NCBI GenBank assembly: GCA_963402885.1
Contig: OY727102.1
Location: 8,122,001-8,186,000, forward strand
DNA length: 64,000 bases
Direction: 5' to 3'
DNA from: Antedon bifida
Lineage: Eukaryota > Echinodermata > Crinoidea > Comatulida > Antedonidae
Within the stretch, counting starts at the first letter, position 1. Every line of letters starts with the position of its first letter. Below the pieces are notes generated by a model. It did no database searches, was not told where the DNA came from, and saw nothing but the letters and a program-made list of their open reading frames with translations. Shown piece after piece: positions 1-12,034 of the stretch. A program made the position numbers and the translations under genes.

Positions 1-132
1 TTCTCCTGATGTGGCCGGTTTTCGGAACTTCTCGAGAGGTTGTGTTATCATTGCTGTAGGTGTGCATTTTCCTCCTCTATCAAATCTTGCAATGGTTAAT
101 TCTTCAAAAAATGTGAATGTCTCCTTTCTCAT
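1..132 (-). CDS. Unrecognised open stretch at window edge
   Basis: A 44-codon open frame starts at an ATG at 132 and runs off the left edge of the window. The peptide begins MRKETFTFFEELTIARF and contains no motif I recognise. It could be the start of an exon of a gene lying to the left, or chance. Nothing upstream (133-1036) supports a promoter. Confidence 0.15.
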   Translation of the reverse strand, partial: MRKETFTFFEELTIARFDRGGKCTPTAMITQPLEKFRKPATSGE

Positions 133-1036
133 ATTGCATAGATAGAGAGAAGATAATTGTTACAAACTCGTAATAAAGACAAGTTGTTTCCAGGAATTGT
201 GCTTCAGGATACCTTGCAAATTTGCAATTATTGCACTATGTTGTTGGTTGGCAATTTAATTTTTAATTTCCAGGGCTAATGGGATCCAATTGTGTAGTAA
301 TATCCAGGTTTCCTTCAATTGATGGCTGACAAAGCGTGTTCCGTCCATCATTGCAACATAGAAACGTATGTGCACGTCAAACTTTAAAAAACATGCGCTT
401 GAAAACAGGCAATTAATTGCAAATTTGTGTAAAAATAAGCCTATTTTAAATCGATTATAGCTCCTTAGGATCAAAGGTGACCACTATTTTTTCAAACGTA
501 TTATGAAAGCTGATGAGTTGTAGTTATAAATTTAAATGTAAAATCTTTACCTACCGGATGTTGTGATGTCATCATATGGCCACTCAAATAATACAAATGG
601 GATTTACTCTCTCTTTTCATAGATCAAGACATTCAACAGAGCCCAAAATTCTTCAAACTTTATATTATGTTATTATTTAGATAATAATCTTTTAAAATTG
701 TTACCTTCATGTTTGCGCGGATAACTCAAGCTTGTCAAAGTGTCGAGTTCAAATCTAGTTTTCTTTCCACCCTATTTTTGTGCGTTGCATTTCTCTAAAA
801 CGTGTAAACATAATATTTTGTAACTTTGTCAACATATGTACATTTATGTGAAGTTGTGCACTTCCTATTTTTAAAAAATCGTCTGATTTGCGCAACGTGA
901 CTTATGCACAATTTTATGAATTTCAATGATTGATCATAGATTAAAAACCAAAAGTCATTTTGTATTGACACTTATATTTAAGTACATCAATTGAGAGTTT
1001 GTTTATGGTTCTTAACATCAAAATCAGCAGAGGGAT
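133..1036. other. Gene-poor AT-rich stretch
   Basis: I see no supported gene. Short open frames exist on the minus strand (256-474) but carry no recognisable domain. Confidence 0.5.
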
Positions 1037-2486
1037 GTAGATAGATAGATAAAATTTTATTCGTCATAAAATAAATAAAATTACATTATGAAAATTGTCT
1101 TCCTTGGCAAGAATATAAATATAAAAAGACCATATATTCTTTATTCTTTATTTCAAACCAACAGTGTAAAACACCAATAACAGGTTGAAAATAAAATAAC
1201 TAAACTATAAAATATGAGCCAATATAAATATATACAAAATGAAAAAAAATTATTTAAATAATTTCATTAATAATACATTTAAATTGAGAAAAATTACAGT
1301 TAAAAATATCTAAAGAATTATTTTTTAAAAGACATGAATTGTACAAAGACGAGAGTCTACAGAAAATACCATTTTTACAAACATTGACACGAGAATATTT
1401 AACATGAAGAAAGGGTTTACTACGAAGATTACGAACAGGAACATTAAAATAAAACAACGAAACAATATTACAATCAAACTTAGAAGTAAGACATTTATAC
1501 AGGAAGTGCAAGTCCTGTCTTGCTCTCCTAGATGTCGGGGAAACAATAGGAGGCAGGTTGGCTGCTGGGCCGACAAAGCGCAAGAACTTGTTATGGGTCC
1601 GATCAATTCTGGAGGCTTGAGAAGCAGAGAGTGAGTTGTAAATAATTGAACAGAAATTGAAAGATGGTTGGACGAGGGAAAGATAAAGCGCACGTTTGGT
1701 GTATGGAGAAAAATGTTTGCAATTGCGCCACATCAGCCCAAGCAGCCTATTGGCCTTTCTGACAACATGATCAACGTGTGAAATAAATGTCAGTTTACGG
1801 TCGATGAAAATGCCGAGGTCCCGGTAAGAGTTTACACTTTCAAGGACTTCTTCTTGAACAGAGTAAGCGAAAATAATAGGTTTTTTCTTAAGAGAGCAAG
1901 ACAGGACTTTGCATTTCCCGGACTTCGGGGACATTTTCCAATCGGAAACCCACGTACCAAGTCTTTCCAGATCTGCCTGAAGTTCAACGGAGTCCTCGGT
2001 GGTGGTAATAATTTTGTAAATCTTGAGGTCGTCAGCGAACATAAGACAGTTGGAATTTTGAAAGAGATTTGGTATTTCATTAACAAATATATTGAACAGC
2101 AGGGGGGCAAGAATGGAACCTTGAGGCACGCCTGAGATGACTGGGAGAGAATTGGATGTGGCACCATCAATTACTACTCTCTGCATCCTACCGCCAAGAT
2201 AACTTTTAAACCATGAAAATAAAGTACCTTTAATGCCAAACTGATGAAGTTTTAATAATAATAGGTTGTGGGACAATTTATCAAAAGCTTTACTAAAGTC
2301 GGTGTAGATTATGTCACATTGCTTTTTAGTTTCGATGGCTTCATACACGGTAGACAGAAGAGTAGCATGGTTTGTTTCACAAGATCTACCGGGCATGAAG
2401 CCATGTTGATCTTGGGAAATAATGGGCGATACATGACATAATAGTTGAGTGTTGATAAGCCTCTCAAGAATTTTGGAGATATATTT
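1036..2486 (-). mobile_element. 5'-truncated LINE (Jockey/CR1-group)
   Basis: A non-LTR retrotransposon remnant on the minus strand. Its 3' end is at about 1036, where the tail finishes in a short (TATC)n run preceded by AATAAA, as in many LINEs that end in a microsatellite rather than poly(A). The coding part (1254-2486) is one open frame; it stops abruptly at 2486, where unrelated sequence carrying stops begins. The second LINE lies directly to the right in the same orientation. Confidence 0.8.
1254..2486 (-). CDS. Non-LTR reverse transcriptase, C-terminal two thirds
   Basis: Reverse transcriptase of a LINE, which copies element RNA into the genome by target-primed reverse transcription. 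The frame is open from 2486 to the stop at 1254; the ATG at 2396 is internal, so the true start is lost. Visible in order: a QHGF block, the DFSKAFD block (motif A), SGVPQGS (motif B), the catalytic FADD (motif C) followed by LKIY, and the thumb region with YRDLGI. The C-terminal region is the usual LINE tail with LVQPSF and RTHNKF. Endonuclease and ORF1 are absent. The frame is intact with all catalytic motifs present, so this copy decayed by 5' truncation rather than by point mutation. The family is Jockey/CR1-like by pattern; the exact clade needs a tree. Confidence 0.85.
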   Translation of the reverse strand, partial: KYISKILERLINTQLLCHVSPIISQDQHGFMPGRSCETNHATLLSTVYEAIETKKQCDIIYTDFSKAFDKLSHNLLLLKLHQFGIKGTLFSWFKSYLGGRMQRVVIDGATSNSLPVISGVPQGSILAPLLFNIFVNEIPNLFQNSNCLMFADDLKIYKIITTTEDSVELQADLERLGTWVSDWKMSPKSGKCKVLSCSLKKKPIIFAYSVQEEVLESVNSYRDLGIFIDRKLTFISHVDHVVRKANRLLGLMWRNCKHFSPYTKRALYLSLVQPSFNFCSIIYNSLSASQASRIDRTHNKFLRFVGPAANLPPIVSPTSRRARQDLHFLYKCLTSKFDCNIVSLFYFNVPVRNLRSKPFLHVKYSRVNVCKNGIFCRLSSLYNSCLLKNNSLDIFNCNFSQFKCIINEII

Positions 2487-2568
2487 TTATAACATTTAAA
2501 ATACTTATAAAACAATTTACACAAAAATATTTATAAAATACTGCACAGGTATGAATAGTGAATCGGTA

Positions 2569-4640
2569 TTACAAACTTCTCTTAAAACGTGAATTAAAAA
2601 TATGAATAGCATTTGGAACAAAAGATAGTCTAAAACATGAATTATTTGATCGTGGTGGTCTAACTCTCCCTGATCTATTTACAATAAATTCATTGTGTAA
2701 TGAGTGAGAACTGTTTCCCATAATTGTTGTGACTTTGCTCAACATTTGTTTTTCATAAACACCATCAACATCAATTGAACCAATTATTCTAGAAGCTGTT
2801 TTGCACACTCTCCTTAGTCTAGTCTTATTCTTCTCTGTTAGATTCGCAAACCATGCTATACATGTTACAACTAAAATTGATTGGATGACCGATTCATAAA
2901 ACAACTTAAGTGTGACATTACTAACTTTAAAAGTATTAAGTTTTCATAACCAGTACAGCTTGATTCCCTTTTTTAACAATCTCATCAGTATTCTTATCAA
3001 ATTTCAATTTATCATCTATGAACGTGCCAAGATATTTATATTCATGGACACGTTCAATAACGTTCCCGTCAAGTTTTAAGCATTCCATATCATTTTGTTT
3101 TTTCCTAAAATCCTACACTATTTCTTTAGTCTTTTTAGCATTTATCTTCAAGTAATTTTCATCGCACCATGTAGTTAGCTTATCAAATTCATTATTATAC
3201 ACATGTTCAGTATTATCCCTCAACAGACCAATCAATGCCATGTCATCTGCATATTTTACTATATGGCAGTTTGAATTATCAGGGAGACAATCACTTGTGT
3301 AAATAGTAAAAAGACTTGGGGAAAGGCAGCAGCCTCACATATTGAGACCTACATGTAAGAAAATCACTTATCCAGAGCGAAATATAAGCGCTGTAGATAG
3401 CTTTTCCAATAGGATATGCGGTTGCATTAGATTAAAGGCTGATGAATAAGCCTCTCGCATATGTACCCTTCTTGTCTAAATGTGAACCAACAAGATGTAG
3501 GAGGGTAAGTATGGCATCATCAACCCCTCGATCGCACTGGTAAGCAAATTGCATATTGTCAAGATAGTCATTACATTGCTTCATTAGTTGTTGTCTAACA
3601 ACTTTTTTTTCATCAGAATAGCAGTCAGCGCTACAGGGCGGAAATCATTAATCACTTTAGGATTAGATGATTTAGGTACAGGTATTATTTCGGACATTTT
3701 CCATAGTTTCGGAATAGCACCAGATTTTAAGGAACATTCAAAAAGCCTACTAACAATACTTGACAACCCATTTGCACATGACCTGATTAATTTTCCAGAT
3801 ATACCATCTGGTCCTTTAGCCTTATCTACTGAAACACTTTCCATACATTTTGTAACATCCAAAATGGATCTATTTTTATACATTCTGAATCAGGCAGTTT
3901 CCCTTTAAAACTCTGCGTCAAGGTAATTCTTTCAGCAGAAAAATCATAACTGTCAAATCTTGCATAGAATTCGTTAAGGACATTTGGTTTAAAATCATGA
4001 TTTGCTACATTTATTTTCTTTTTCATACCGGTTACATTTCTCACGCCAGCCCATGCTTGGCGTGTATCTTTAGATTAAATTTATGTTCAATCTTCTTACC
4101 ATAATTTTCTTTACATGATTTAATTTTTTTATTTACAAATTTATGAAGCTCCCTTTTTTCATCATCATTCCCTTCTTTAAATTTTGACAAGTAATATTTC
4201 TTTGATAAAGCTTCTCTAAGCTCCTTGGTAAGCCAAGGTTTGTTATTTGCGAACACTTTGACCTTTTTCTTTGGGATTAACATATCTTGACAGAATTTAA
4301 TATATTCTGTTACAACCTCAGTAGTCTCATCTATTGATGACGATGATCTAAAAAATAAGTCCCAGTCTGTACATTCAAAACAACTATCCAACATACCAAC
4401 ATTATCATCTGACCACATTAAAATTTCTTTTATAATGGGTTTTTGTTGTTTAATTTTTTTTTTGGTTATACTTTGGAATCCAATTATGATGTGAGCCCCC
4501 TAAACTTGGCATAATGTAAGCCTTAAGGCATTGCTAACATTACCATAGCATTGGTCTAATATACGGATGTGTGACATGACCTGGTGGAATCAAGTGATGC
4601 AAATAATCTTTTGGGTTTATCCCTTCTCTTCTAAAATTCC
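2569..4640 (-). pseudogene. Decayed Rex1/L2-like LINE (endonuclease end, linker, RT)
   Basis: A second LINE on the minus strand, in several frames. From 5' to 3': the end of the endonuclease domain (near 4640-4450, with LDQCYGNV and GGSHHN blocks), the linker (4041-4418), the fingers of the RT with KAKGPDGISG and NDFRPVALT (3584-3883), the QFAYQCDRGVDDA block (about 3550), the catalytic KYADDMALIG block (about 3235-3265) and the C-terminal tail (2569-2904, with FVPNAI). At least four frameshifts or stops separate these pieces. Motif style matches the Rex1/L2/CR1 group familiar from fish and marine invertebrates. The same family occurs again at 48233-49740, where the endonuclease is better preserved. 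Confidence 0.8.
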
Positions 4641-7377
4641 TACTGTAATGTAGAAAACGGCATCATTTAAAATCAGCATATTTGTTTATTAGAGATTAGA
4701 GATTGGGATGGTTCCGAAAGCATACCATTGTCTTCGTCCTTCATCCAGCCAAATGCAAAATAGCCTATACTATCCTTTCTGATCTTTGTAGTCCAACACT
4801 ATTACCAAGTTCTATGTTGATATGAGATATCTATAGATAAAGTTGACTATTTTTAAAGACCCCTTCCCTGCAATTGTGGACGTTTTTTGGAAAATAATAC
4901 ATATATATCACTTTAAAAACATTAAACCATGTCATTCCTTGTCTTAAATGTACGTTTTATGGTAAATTATGATAAAAAGTGAGAAACAATGCACTACCGA
5001 TCGAAAAGTGGGCGAATTACAGGTGAAAAACAAAAATATCAATCCGTGCGCAATGCATTTTGGGATTTATAGCGGGCCGCTATAATTATTAGAATAAACT
5101 TATTTTTCACATTTTTAACCGTTTAAAGACGAAAAAAGTTATCGCAATAGGACCATATAGTATTATTTTTACATTAAATATAGTTTGTGATTTTAAATTA
5201 GATCTAAAAAACGTAGGGAAGGGGGCTTTAACTGAAAGTAAGCACATTTTTGTATTACTTTGTATGTACCATTTATGCTCCAGGTGACATTATACCAGTA
5301 CTAACCAACTCAAAATGGTTACACCCATAAAATATAGATCAAATTCTTTGTGGTAATCTTTCATACGACACACGACACCTCAGAATCCTGTTCATATAAG
5401 AATGTCCATCTTTATCTTATAATATTTTGTTGGATATATATTTTAATTTTTAATAATTTCAATAACTTTAGAATTAGATATTTTTTAATAGCTATATATT
5501 TTAGATATTCATGAATGTAGGCTCCAAAGAATAGATTTTCAGTTTTACGTTCAATTTTGTTCCCGCCGTGTATGATTAGATTCACTTGAGTGATTTAGTT
5601 TTTAGTTGCTACTGTCATAGTAGGCCAAGCTATAGAATTAAATCTGATGAGATTGAGCCTATTTTTGGATTATAACAAAAGTAAACATTTAATAAAAGCA
5701 TTTAGATTTTCCAGTAATAACAATATAATCTGATGCTGTCAATAATTATGATGCATATTTATGAGCAAATTTTCAAAATACAGAGCCCGCTACCCTAGGC
5801 TTGTACTACTAGTTTTGTATTTATATTGTGGTTCATAATATTGTTTTATTGCTTGCAAATGCTCAACAAATTTGTTAATATTATATTGTGTATTCATTGT
5901 TCCCTTTACATTCATTTTCTGTTGTAGCCCTTCTCTAGTCCTTTTTACACTACATTTTTGTGTGTTAATTCACATTTTCAGTGTTCCACTTGTTTTGTAA
6001 ATATATTTTTGTCTCAAAATAATTAAACACCAGTATTTGTTCAAATGTGACACGAAAGAACATTATTTACCGTTAGAGGATTTCATGGAAACTACATATT
6101 TTACATTCAGATACATACAGTATTATACAAAATAAGTTTTGTATGGCTAAATGGTTGTTCTGCCAGATTTTTTTAGAGGAAAACGGCTGAAGACCCAGAG
6201 TATTATAGAACTATGTTGACGACATATAACAACAGCCTTTTTACTGACCATCTCGACATCAAATTGAATTCAAATCATGATGTGTTAAGAAAGAAAACCA
6301 TGCAATCAATCAATTAATCCGTCAGACTTATATAGTGCCGGTATCCATAAAAATAATGTTCAAAGGTGCTTGACAAAACAGGAAATGCTTCTGTGTACAA
6401 GTGGGTTTTCAGTCGTATTTTGAAGGTGTTGACGTTTTCTGATGTCTTTATGGCTATTGGTAGATAGAACATTGCCAGAACATTGCTGTTGAATCATCCA
6501 CTACATACATTGTATGAACATTAATCCATACAAGATGGCGAAACTAAACAAATGTATTGAACATCTGTTATAGAATCATGTACAATTATCCTAAGTATGA
6601 TTAATTACTAAAATTCAAGAAACCAAAACCAAAATATTTCAAGACAATTGTATCTTTAAAGTGACAAAAACAAATGAGCAATGTAAGATGATGATGGAAC
6701 AGATTGAAAGCAGCAGTTTTTCAGGATTGCAGCTAAAACAGACATGTGGAGAGGTGTAGAATATGATTTTTATATCTTGGGGAAATATATAGATGAAATT
6801 TAGTAAAACACTGAAAATGGAAATTTGTAAACACAAAATTATTGTGAAATAGGTAAATAACAAGAATGAATGAGAATATCATTTAACATTACATACCACA
6901 TGACAACACGAAAATGTAATCATTGTCTAGAAAAAATGATATAGCTACTGTACAACAGATTAATCAAAATCATAAACAAAAATTTAAAGGAACAATGAAT
7001 AGATATGAAAAAGGGCCCTTGTTGTCGGTCATTTATTACCACTTGTTGTTAACATCTGAACTACAAATCTAAAAACTTATTTGTAAGAAATTATTTAGTG
7101 AGCATTGATAGAAACAGTATTGATTATTTACAAAACTTCAGATATTGCCAGGAGTTTTTTATTGATAGTTGGCACACATCAAATCATAAATTTACAAAAG
7201 AAATTTACTAACTGTTAAATGTATCATGTCATTGGCATATTCAGAGGCAGTTCTTGCATGGACATTATTATTATCCTTCAACTTTATTCATAGTAACTCT
7301 GTTTCATTCATTCAAAAAATATTTCCAATTTCCTAGTATTTAAAAAGAATTTGAAAAAGGAATTTGATGCTGTTCCC
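4641..7377. other. Long gene-poor AT-rich stretch
   Basis: I see no supported gene. Around 6308-6480 there is a slightly richer patch with TTATATAGTGCC followed by GGTGCTTGACAA, a pattern like the tails of dispersed SINE/LINE repeats, but I cannot bound it. A minus-strand open frame at 6639-6863 is hydrophobic by base composition only. Confidence 0.4.
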
Positions 7378-7575
7378 TTATTTTCTGCAACATGCATTTA
7401 GGTTCCCTATTTTTACACATTTGCTAAGGTTGGAGAACGTGGGAAGAAAATCAATGGTTGATCTAACAGCAAAGCTAAGTACCCCTCTTGGGAGGTCATC
7501 TATGATAGATTTCCAAGTCAAAGCACATTTATTCAAATTAATTATTTTTAATAAATAAACAGCCTTGTTGGACAA
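7378..7575 (-). pseudogene. Retroelement C-terminal fragment (RT zinc-binding-like)
   Basis: A 65-codon frame contains LTWKSII, FAVRSTIDFLP and TFSNL. This spacing resembles the region just before the zinc knuckle in C-terminal domains of R2/L1-like retroelement proteins, where a (W/F)..LLR.V.D.LPT..NL.. pattern is common. The Cys residues expected after it are mostly lost (only NACCRK remains). The fragment is short and alone, so this is a family resemblance rather than a firm call. Confidence 0.3.
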
Positions 7576-7715
7576 GTTTGTTGCACATATCCCAATAATC
7601 GGACCTATCGTCCATTATGTTATATTACAGTATGATAACAAAAGTAAGTTAAATCTTATATATTTATTTGCATTGTAGCTGAGGCAATAATTTTCACATT
7701 TCTGTCTCATTGTTG

Positions 7716-8130
7716 TTATATTGTTGTTAAGGAGACGCACTCCATCTTTACAAGTTGGCAAATCGTGTTGCAGAGATCTTTCTTTATTTGTTGAATAATG
7801 CGGGGAGTTTCATTGAATGCAGCGAGGCATTCATCCCTGTATAATTCTATATTATTACCATACTTGGGTTCTAGTTTGGCTAGCAGAAATAGACCAATCA
7901 ACACACATGTCTCAGCACCGTCGTAGCTACCCATTGTAATGTCGATTGTGGTGTTTCTTTTGCGCCAAACTGACTCATCGCTGAATAACAGGGTATTCTT
8001 GGCCTTGATTATTATCTCTCTTTATTCCTCTGTTATCTCGTCAAATTTTCAGCAAAGTTAAGGCTTACTTTCCACTAGGATTAGAAAGGTTTGCCTTGCA
8101 CCAGTTAATAGTTCCTCCGGAACTTGACAG
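7716..8130 (-). pseudogene. Fragment of an orphan reverse transcriptase (GSYDGAE type)
   Basis: The frame reads through FAENL, AKNTLLF, ITMGSYDGAE and LYRDECLAAF. This matches a multi-copy RT-like protein of cnidarians and other marine invertebrates, in which the catalytic motif is normally YRDDGLA and MGSYDGAE is strongly conserved. I think it is Penelope-like, but that assignment is from memory. In this copy the second Asp of the YxDD box is Glu, there is a stop upstream (near 8030), and the frame ends early at 7716, so it is a dead fragment. Confidence 0.5.
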
Positions 8131-9676
8131 TCCACAACGCATAGTTGTTGATTCTATTTTTTGTGTGTTTTGCCATTCAGTGTTGATGACACCAGCCAGT
8201 CACTTCAACTCCAGTATGGTCTCCCCATAATGATAACTCCACTTCATTGTTGTCATTGCCGGTTAGCCGGATTGTTCAGAGATGTTTGTTGTCATTTCCT
8301 ATGATCCTGACTTCTTCTATCTATATAAATAATAACAAATATAGAAAACAAATATTATATATGAAAAAAAAAAAGAATTTACTACTACTATAAATATAAA
8401 TAGTGTAGGAAAATTATACATACATTAACATTTATTTAGGTTAGTTATGAAAAACATAGGCCAACAGCAAGCGAAGGATATATTTCGTCAATTGGATAGT
8501 CAAATTACACTATTATTTGGGATTTTTTTGTAAGTACAGTAATAAAATAGTAGAGTAGTGAAATATGTTTTACTTTGTTTTGGTTGAAATTGTTGTATAT
8601 GCTAATATTGTAACTTATAGATATACTTGTTGGAGCGTAAGTGGTTGTATCACAGAAGAGAAACAAAGTTTAATCCATATTTATAGCAGGGCGTTATGTT
8701 ATTATGAACGACTTATATTTCGAATTTGTATCGGTCATAGAAGAAAAAAATTCTTGCAATTAGGCTAAATTAGTATTTAGTTTTAAATAATTCAATTAGG
8801 TCGAAAAAATGTAGGTGTAGTGAATTTATAGAGTTGGTTCCGAGCGTAATGCGTTCTCTGGCGTATTTAAATCCACGCAACGTACACTGACTGCCAAATG
8901 ATTTCTCATACAAAAGTATATTCAACTAAAACTTTTATTTCTTGTAACTCAGTATTAATACAATACAACTTTCTATCAGTCTAGACCTTTCTTCTCTATA
9001 CGTCTTTCTACCACGATCTTATTTTCTCTTCCCCCTAATATCTATAACATTTTACTACTTATACTGAACATGCAAATTAGGGGCTTCGGAGGAGGATAAC
9101 ATTTTCCCTCCAAAGTTTCCCACCAAAATTATACCATTTTGATTGGCTAATAAATTTAGCAGACCTAGTCTAAGACATTCTTTATCTAACCACAGGAACT
9201 GAGAAACGTAATGTTATGATAGTAGGGAACGTGTCTATTGAAGTACGAATGAAAGCTCATTGTGTGTAACATAGGAACCATCATTTGTGTCACATGCATG
9301 AGAAATCAGACGTAAGTTTGAATATCCAAAATTGAAATTTTCACAAATACCAAAAATACATAATTTAAGATTTAAATACTGAATAAAATATCTAGATACC
9401 ATTTTTGTGCTTCCAGAGATATCACAGTATAGTTTGGGTTTTTACAATCAGTGTTTTAAGAGAAATGGCCATTAAGTAAAGGAACATATGGTACCTACCT
9501 AAACTAATTGTTGGGATGGATGTAGAGCCATTGAAAGTAACTACACATTTTGGTCCCTGGATGTAACATGATACAGCTCATATCGATGCGTAAACCGCAA
9601 TAAAATGTTCAGCTTGTGATTTAGACGTGTTTATTGTCGCTACATATAATATGGTATGTTTAAAAGAAATAAATAT
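8131..9676. other. Gene-poor stretch with a possible old LTR
   Basis: No supported gene; the plus-strand frame at 8565-8768 has no motif. Between about 8830 and 9160 the minus strand carries an ATAAA-type polyadenylation word after a T-rich stretch and a richer segment, as an LTR might, but I find no partner copy or target duplication. Confidence 0.3.
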
Positions 9677-10308
9677 TTAATAATGCTTTAAAATTGTGCA
9701 GTGTGGCCTGCCACTAGAAAGTATAAATAATATATTTAATATATTTTCACGTACTCTTGTAGAGTTTGTTTTTTCTACAATCTGATCACGGATCATGTCG
9801 TCATGCAACCCAGCAAACTGGTACGTACTTGCTAAGTGTTTAAGAGCTAAAACAAACGTTTGAACGTTCTCAACTGGTTCATGAGATCGGCTACGAAACT
9901 TGTACCTCTCCACTACAACGTTAATTTTAGGTTCAAAATAGTCACTAAGTAATTGTAATGCTCTTGTATATTCATCATTATCATCATCTGCTGCCTGCTG
10001 TGCACCTGGTATGGCAGCTGAAGTAGCCCTACTGTTCAAAACAGTGTCATAAATCCTTGAGCTTCAGTACCTAACGACGCTATCAGGATAGCTTTTCGGC
10101 GGCCCGCCGACGCTCCCTCCAAGTCAGCAGCCCCCTCCAAGTCAGCAGCCAAGTAATTTTGAAATATTGCAGCCGACAAGTAGTTTTGAAATATTATTTT
10201 CCATGTTTTCCACTGAACAACGGGCGTGCCTGGAGATTCCAGAAATGGGTGTGGTTTACTACTCACTATATTATAGTTCATCCTCGTCGCCAATTGTAGT
10301 ATCCACAC
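9677..10308 (-). pseudogene. gag: Ty3/Gypsy-type Gag, frameshifted
   Basis: Structural protein of an LTR retrotransposon. The N-terminal part (10036-10308) contains the capsid-like WKTWKIIFQNYL block and RRKAILIASLGTEAQ. The reading then shifts by one base to 9677-10039, with LLSDYFEP, VVERYKFRSR and IRDQIVEKT, the usual next blocks in this gag family. The protein ends early and no zinc knuckle, protease or RT follows to the left. A local tandem microduplication is visible as FQNYL repeated and ADLEGA repeated (10090-10200). The start codon lies in GGCGACGAGGATG directly after the putative LTR end, which is typical of these elements. Confidence 0.75.
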
Positions 10309-10431
10309 AATGCAATAAGAACAAGAAACACAGTAGTATGAATCAACACTTTATTGTCTACTTTCTCTTTCTACCTCGTGTTCCAACAACCTGCCCTCAA
10401 CGCCCACTCTAGTTCCCGTTACCACACATGC
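10305..10431 (-). mobile_element. Putative LTR edge and primer-binding site of the gag element
   Basis: On the minus strand, AATAAAGTG followed by a T-rich segment ends in ATACTACA just before ATTGGCGACGAGGATG. That order (polyadenylation word, LTR end in CA, then TTGGCGACGAGG and gag start) is the usual 5' LTR/leader junction of Gypsy elements. The outer edge of the LTR is not determined and no second LTR is seen. Confidence 0.5.
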
Positions 10432-10469
10432 GTATACCATAAACAGTCGCATCACTAAGACACATCTTC

Positions 10470-11790
10470 TTTTCTGCATTTGATACATTTGACAGCGTTC
10501 TTACTTCCTCTTCCCATTCATCGAAGAATGAAAGAAATTCCCCCTTTGAGCCACTAAATAAATAGAGTTTGTATAGGCAAAACAGGTTACATTATACCAC
10601 ATAATCATGCTGTAGGTTGATCAATTTGATTCAATATCCCTTAAAAATTGGCTTAACACTTTTGGTAGGGTTCCATGGCTAAGAAACATTCAAGCAGTCA
10701 AAAAACCGGTCAAGGAAGCATACAAATGTTTGCGTTGATTGTGTGTCAGTTCTGCCCTGTGCTTCGAAAGCATTAGCTGCCAATGTACTCAAAACCTGTT
10801 AAAATTACAATAAAATAAGGATATGTTGACATAAAGATTTCCAACCAGAACCGCATTTTTCCAGATTGACAGTTGTAGAATGTTACTGTACCTGTACTGC
10901 CATGTGCACTTTCATTCGATGAGAAGAAGACAGGTGTAGATGCTCATAAGTAATTTTGTTCAACCGCCTTAGTCCAATACTCTTCCGCTTGTCTAATCCT
11001 GTGTCCCATTCATACATTCATATTAGTAGCTGCATCCATGTAATATCCTGTTTGTTAAACTGAGAGGTAAAATTGTAATGTATTAATCAATTGTTCATTT
11101 GAGTTCTATCTATATTTTGGTTCTGTCTGGTCCTGATTGTCAAATAATAATTTAATAATAACAGGTTGTTATTAATTTTGGGAGTAAAAACACTGCCGTT
11201 TTCATCAGATGTAGTGCATCACTGATAAAAAACAGTGCTTGAATGCAAAGTGAAGAACTTTCTATTTGGAGCGGCTCCATCACATACGACATCCCAATGC
11301 TTCCAATACATTAACTGCTTCATTTATGATGGGATACAAGGACCTACTGTACTACCAATACCTTCTGTTGGGTAATAGGATATTGGTGTAAGCAATGAGC
11401 CACAAATGCTTCTCGCCATTAACACCAAAACATGTGTGGCTAGACTAGCATCATTGTTGCCATTGCAACGTGCCTCAATGTCATTTGATATGTCCCCAAC
11501 ATCTGTGTAGCCAACTAGCTGTCCACTTCCAACATTGAACACTAGACCGGACTTCACCTTCATCTCATCAAATAATAGTGAAACATCACGTTCATAATCA
11601 GATTTGCTCAATCCACAAGTCACTGAATACTCTATTTAAAAATTCGTCACTGATCCAAGCGATTGGTGTTGCGAAGTGGGTGTATTTTTTAAATGTTTTT
11701 AAATGTGGTAATTTAAAAAAACCACTGTCTCTTAGCAACTCATAACCAAATGTGGATTTTGAACTTAATGCAATACACCAACGCATTTGT
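10470..11790 (-). pseudogene. Decayed P-element/THAP9-like transposase
   Basis: Several minus-strand pieces line up with one protein. The N-side piece (11598-11786) has RWCIALSSKS, LLRDSGFFKLP and YTHFA. The next (11324-11623) has LLFDEMKVKSGLVF and VGYTDVGDI, where DEM holds a predicted catalytic acid of the RNase H-like fold. Further pieces near 10690-10800 show RFFDCLNV and near 10500-10560 show FFDEWEEEV, both typical of the C-terminal half of P-like transposases. Frameshifts and stops separate the pieces. The N-terminal THAP domain is missing: homology stops at about 11790, a few bases before the inverted-repeat transposon that starts at 11795. Assigned by motif order from memory of the family. 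Confidence 0.55.
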
Positions 11791-11794
11791 TTTT

Positions 11795-12034
11795 TTAGAT
11801 TTTATATTCATTATGCTACCCCAACCCTAGCCTAAAAACCTATTAAATATGCTAGGCCTATAGTCCAGTCCCTAAGGGGACAAAAATGGGTGGGATGTTA
11901 CCAGACTGGATACAAATTATTCAATATAGCAGTTTGGTAGAGTACAGTGTGGAGATGCTAAAACAAAGTTACTGGAAATCTGATTTGACCTCTGTGACCT
12001 CTGACCTCAATTTTTATATTTTTCTATTATATAA
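11795..12034 (+). repeat. Left terminal inverted repeat
   Basis: 240 bp arm, starting TTAGATTTTATATTCATTAT, mirrored at 13877-14116. The stop codon of the enclosed gene (12007) lies inside this arm. Confidence 0.85.

Noticed and set aside
712..772. tRNA-like words (GCGGATAACTC ... GAGTTCAAATC)
   Set aside because: Only a weak B-box-like word; no cloverleaf can be drawn. At most a SINE remnant.
8565..8768. 67-codon plus-strand frame
   Set aside because: No motif and no supporting signal.
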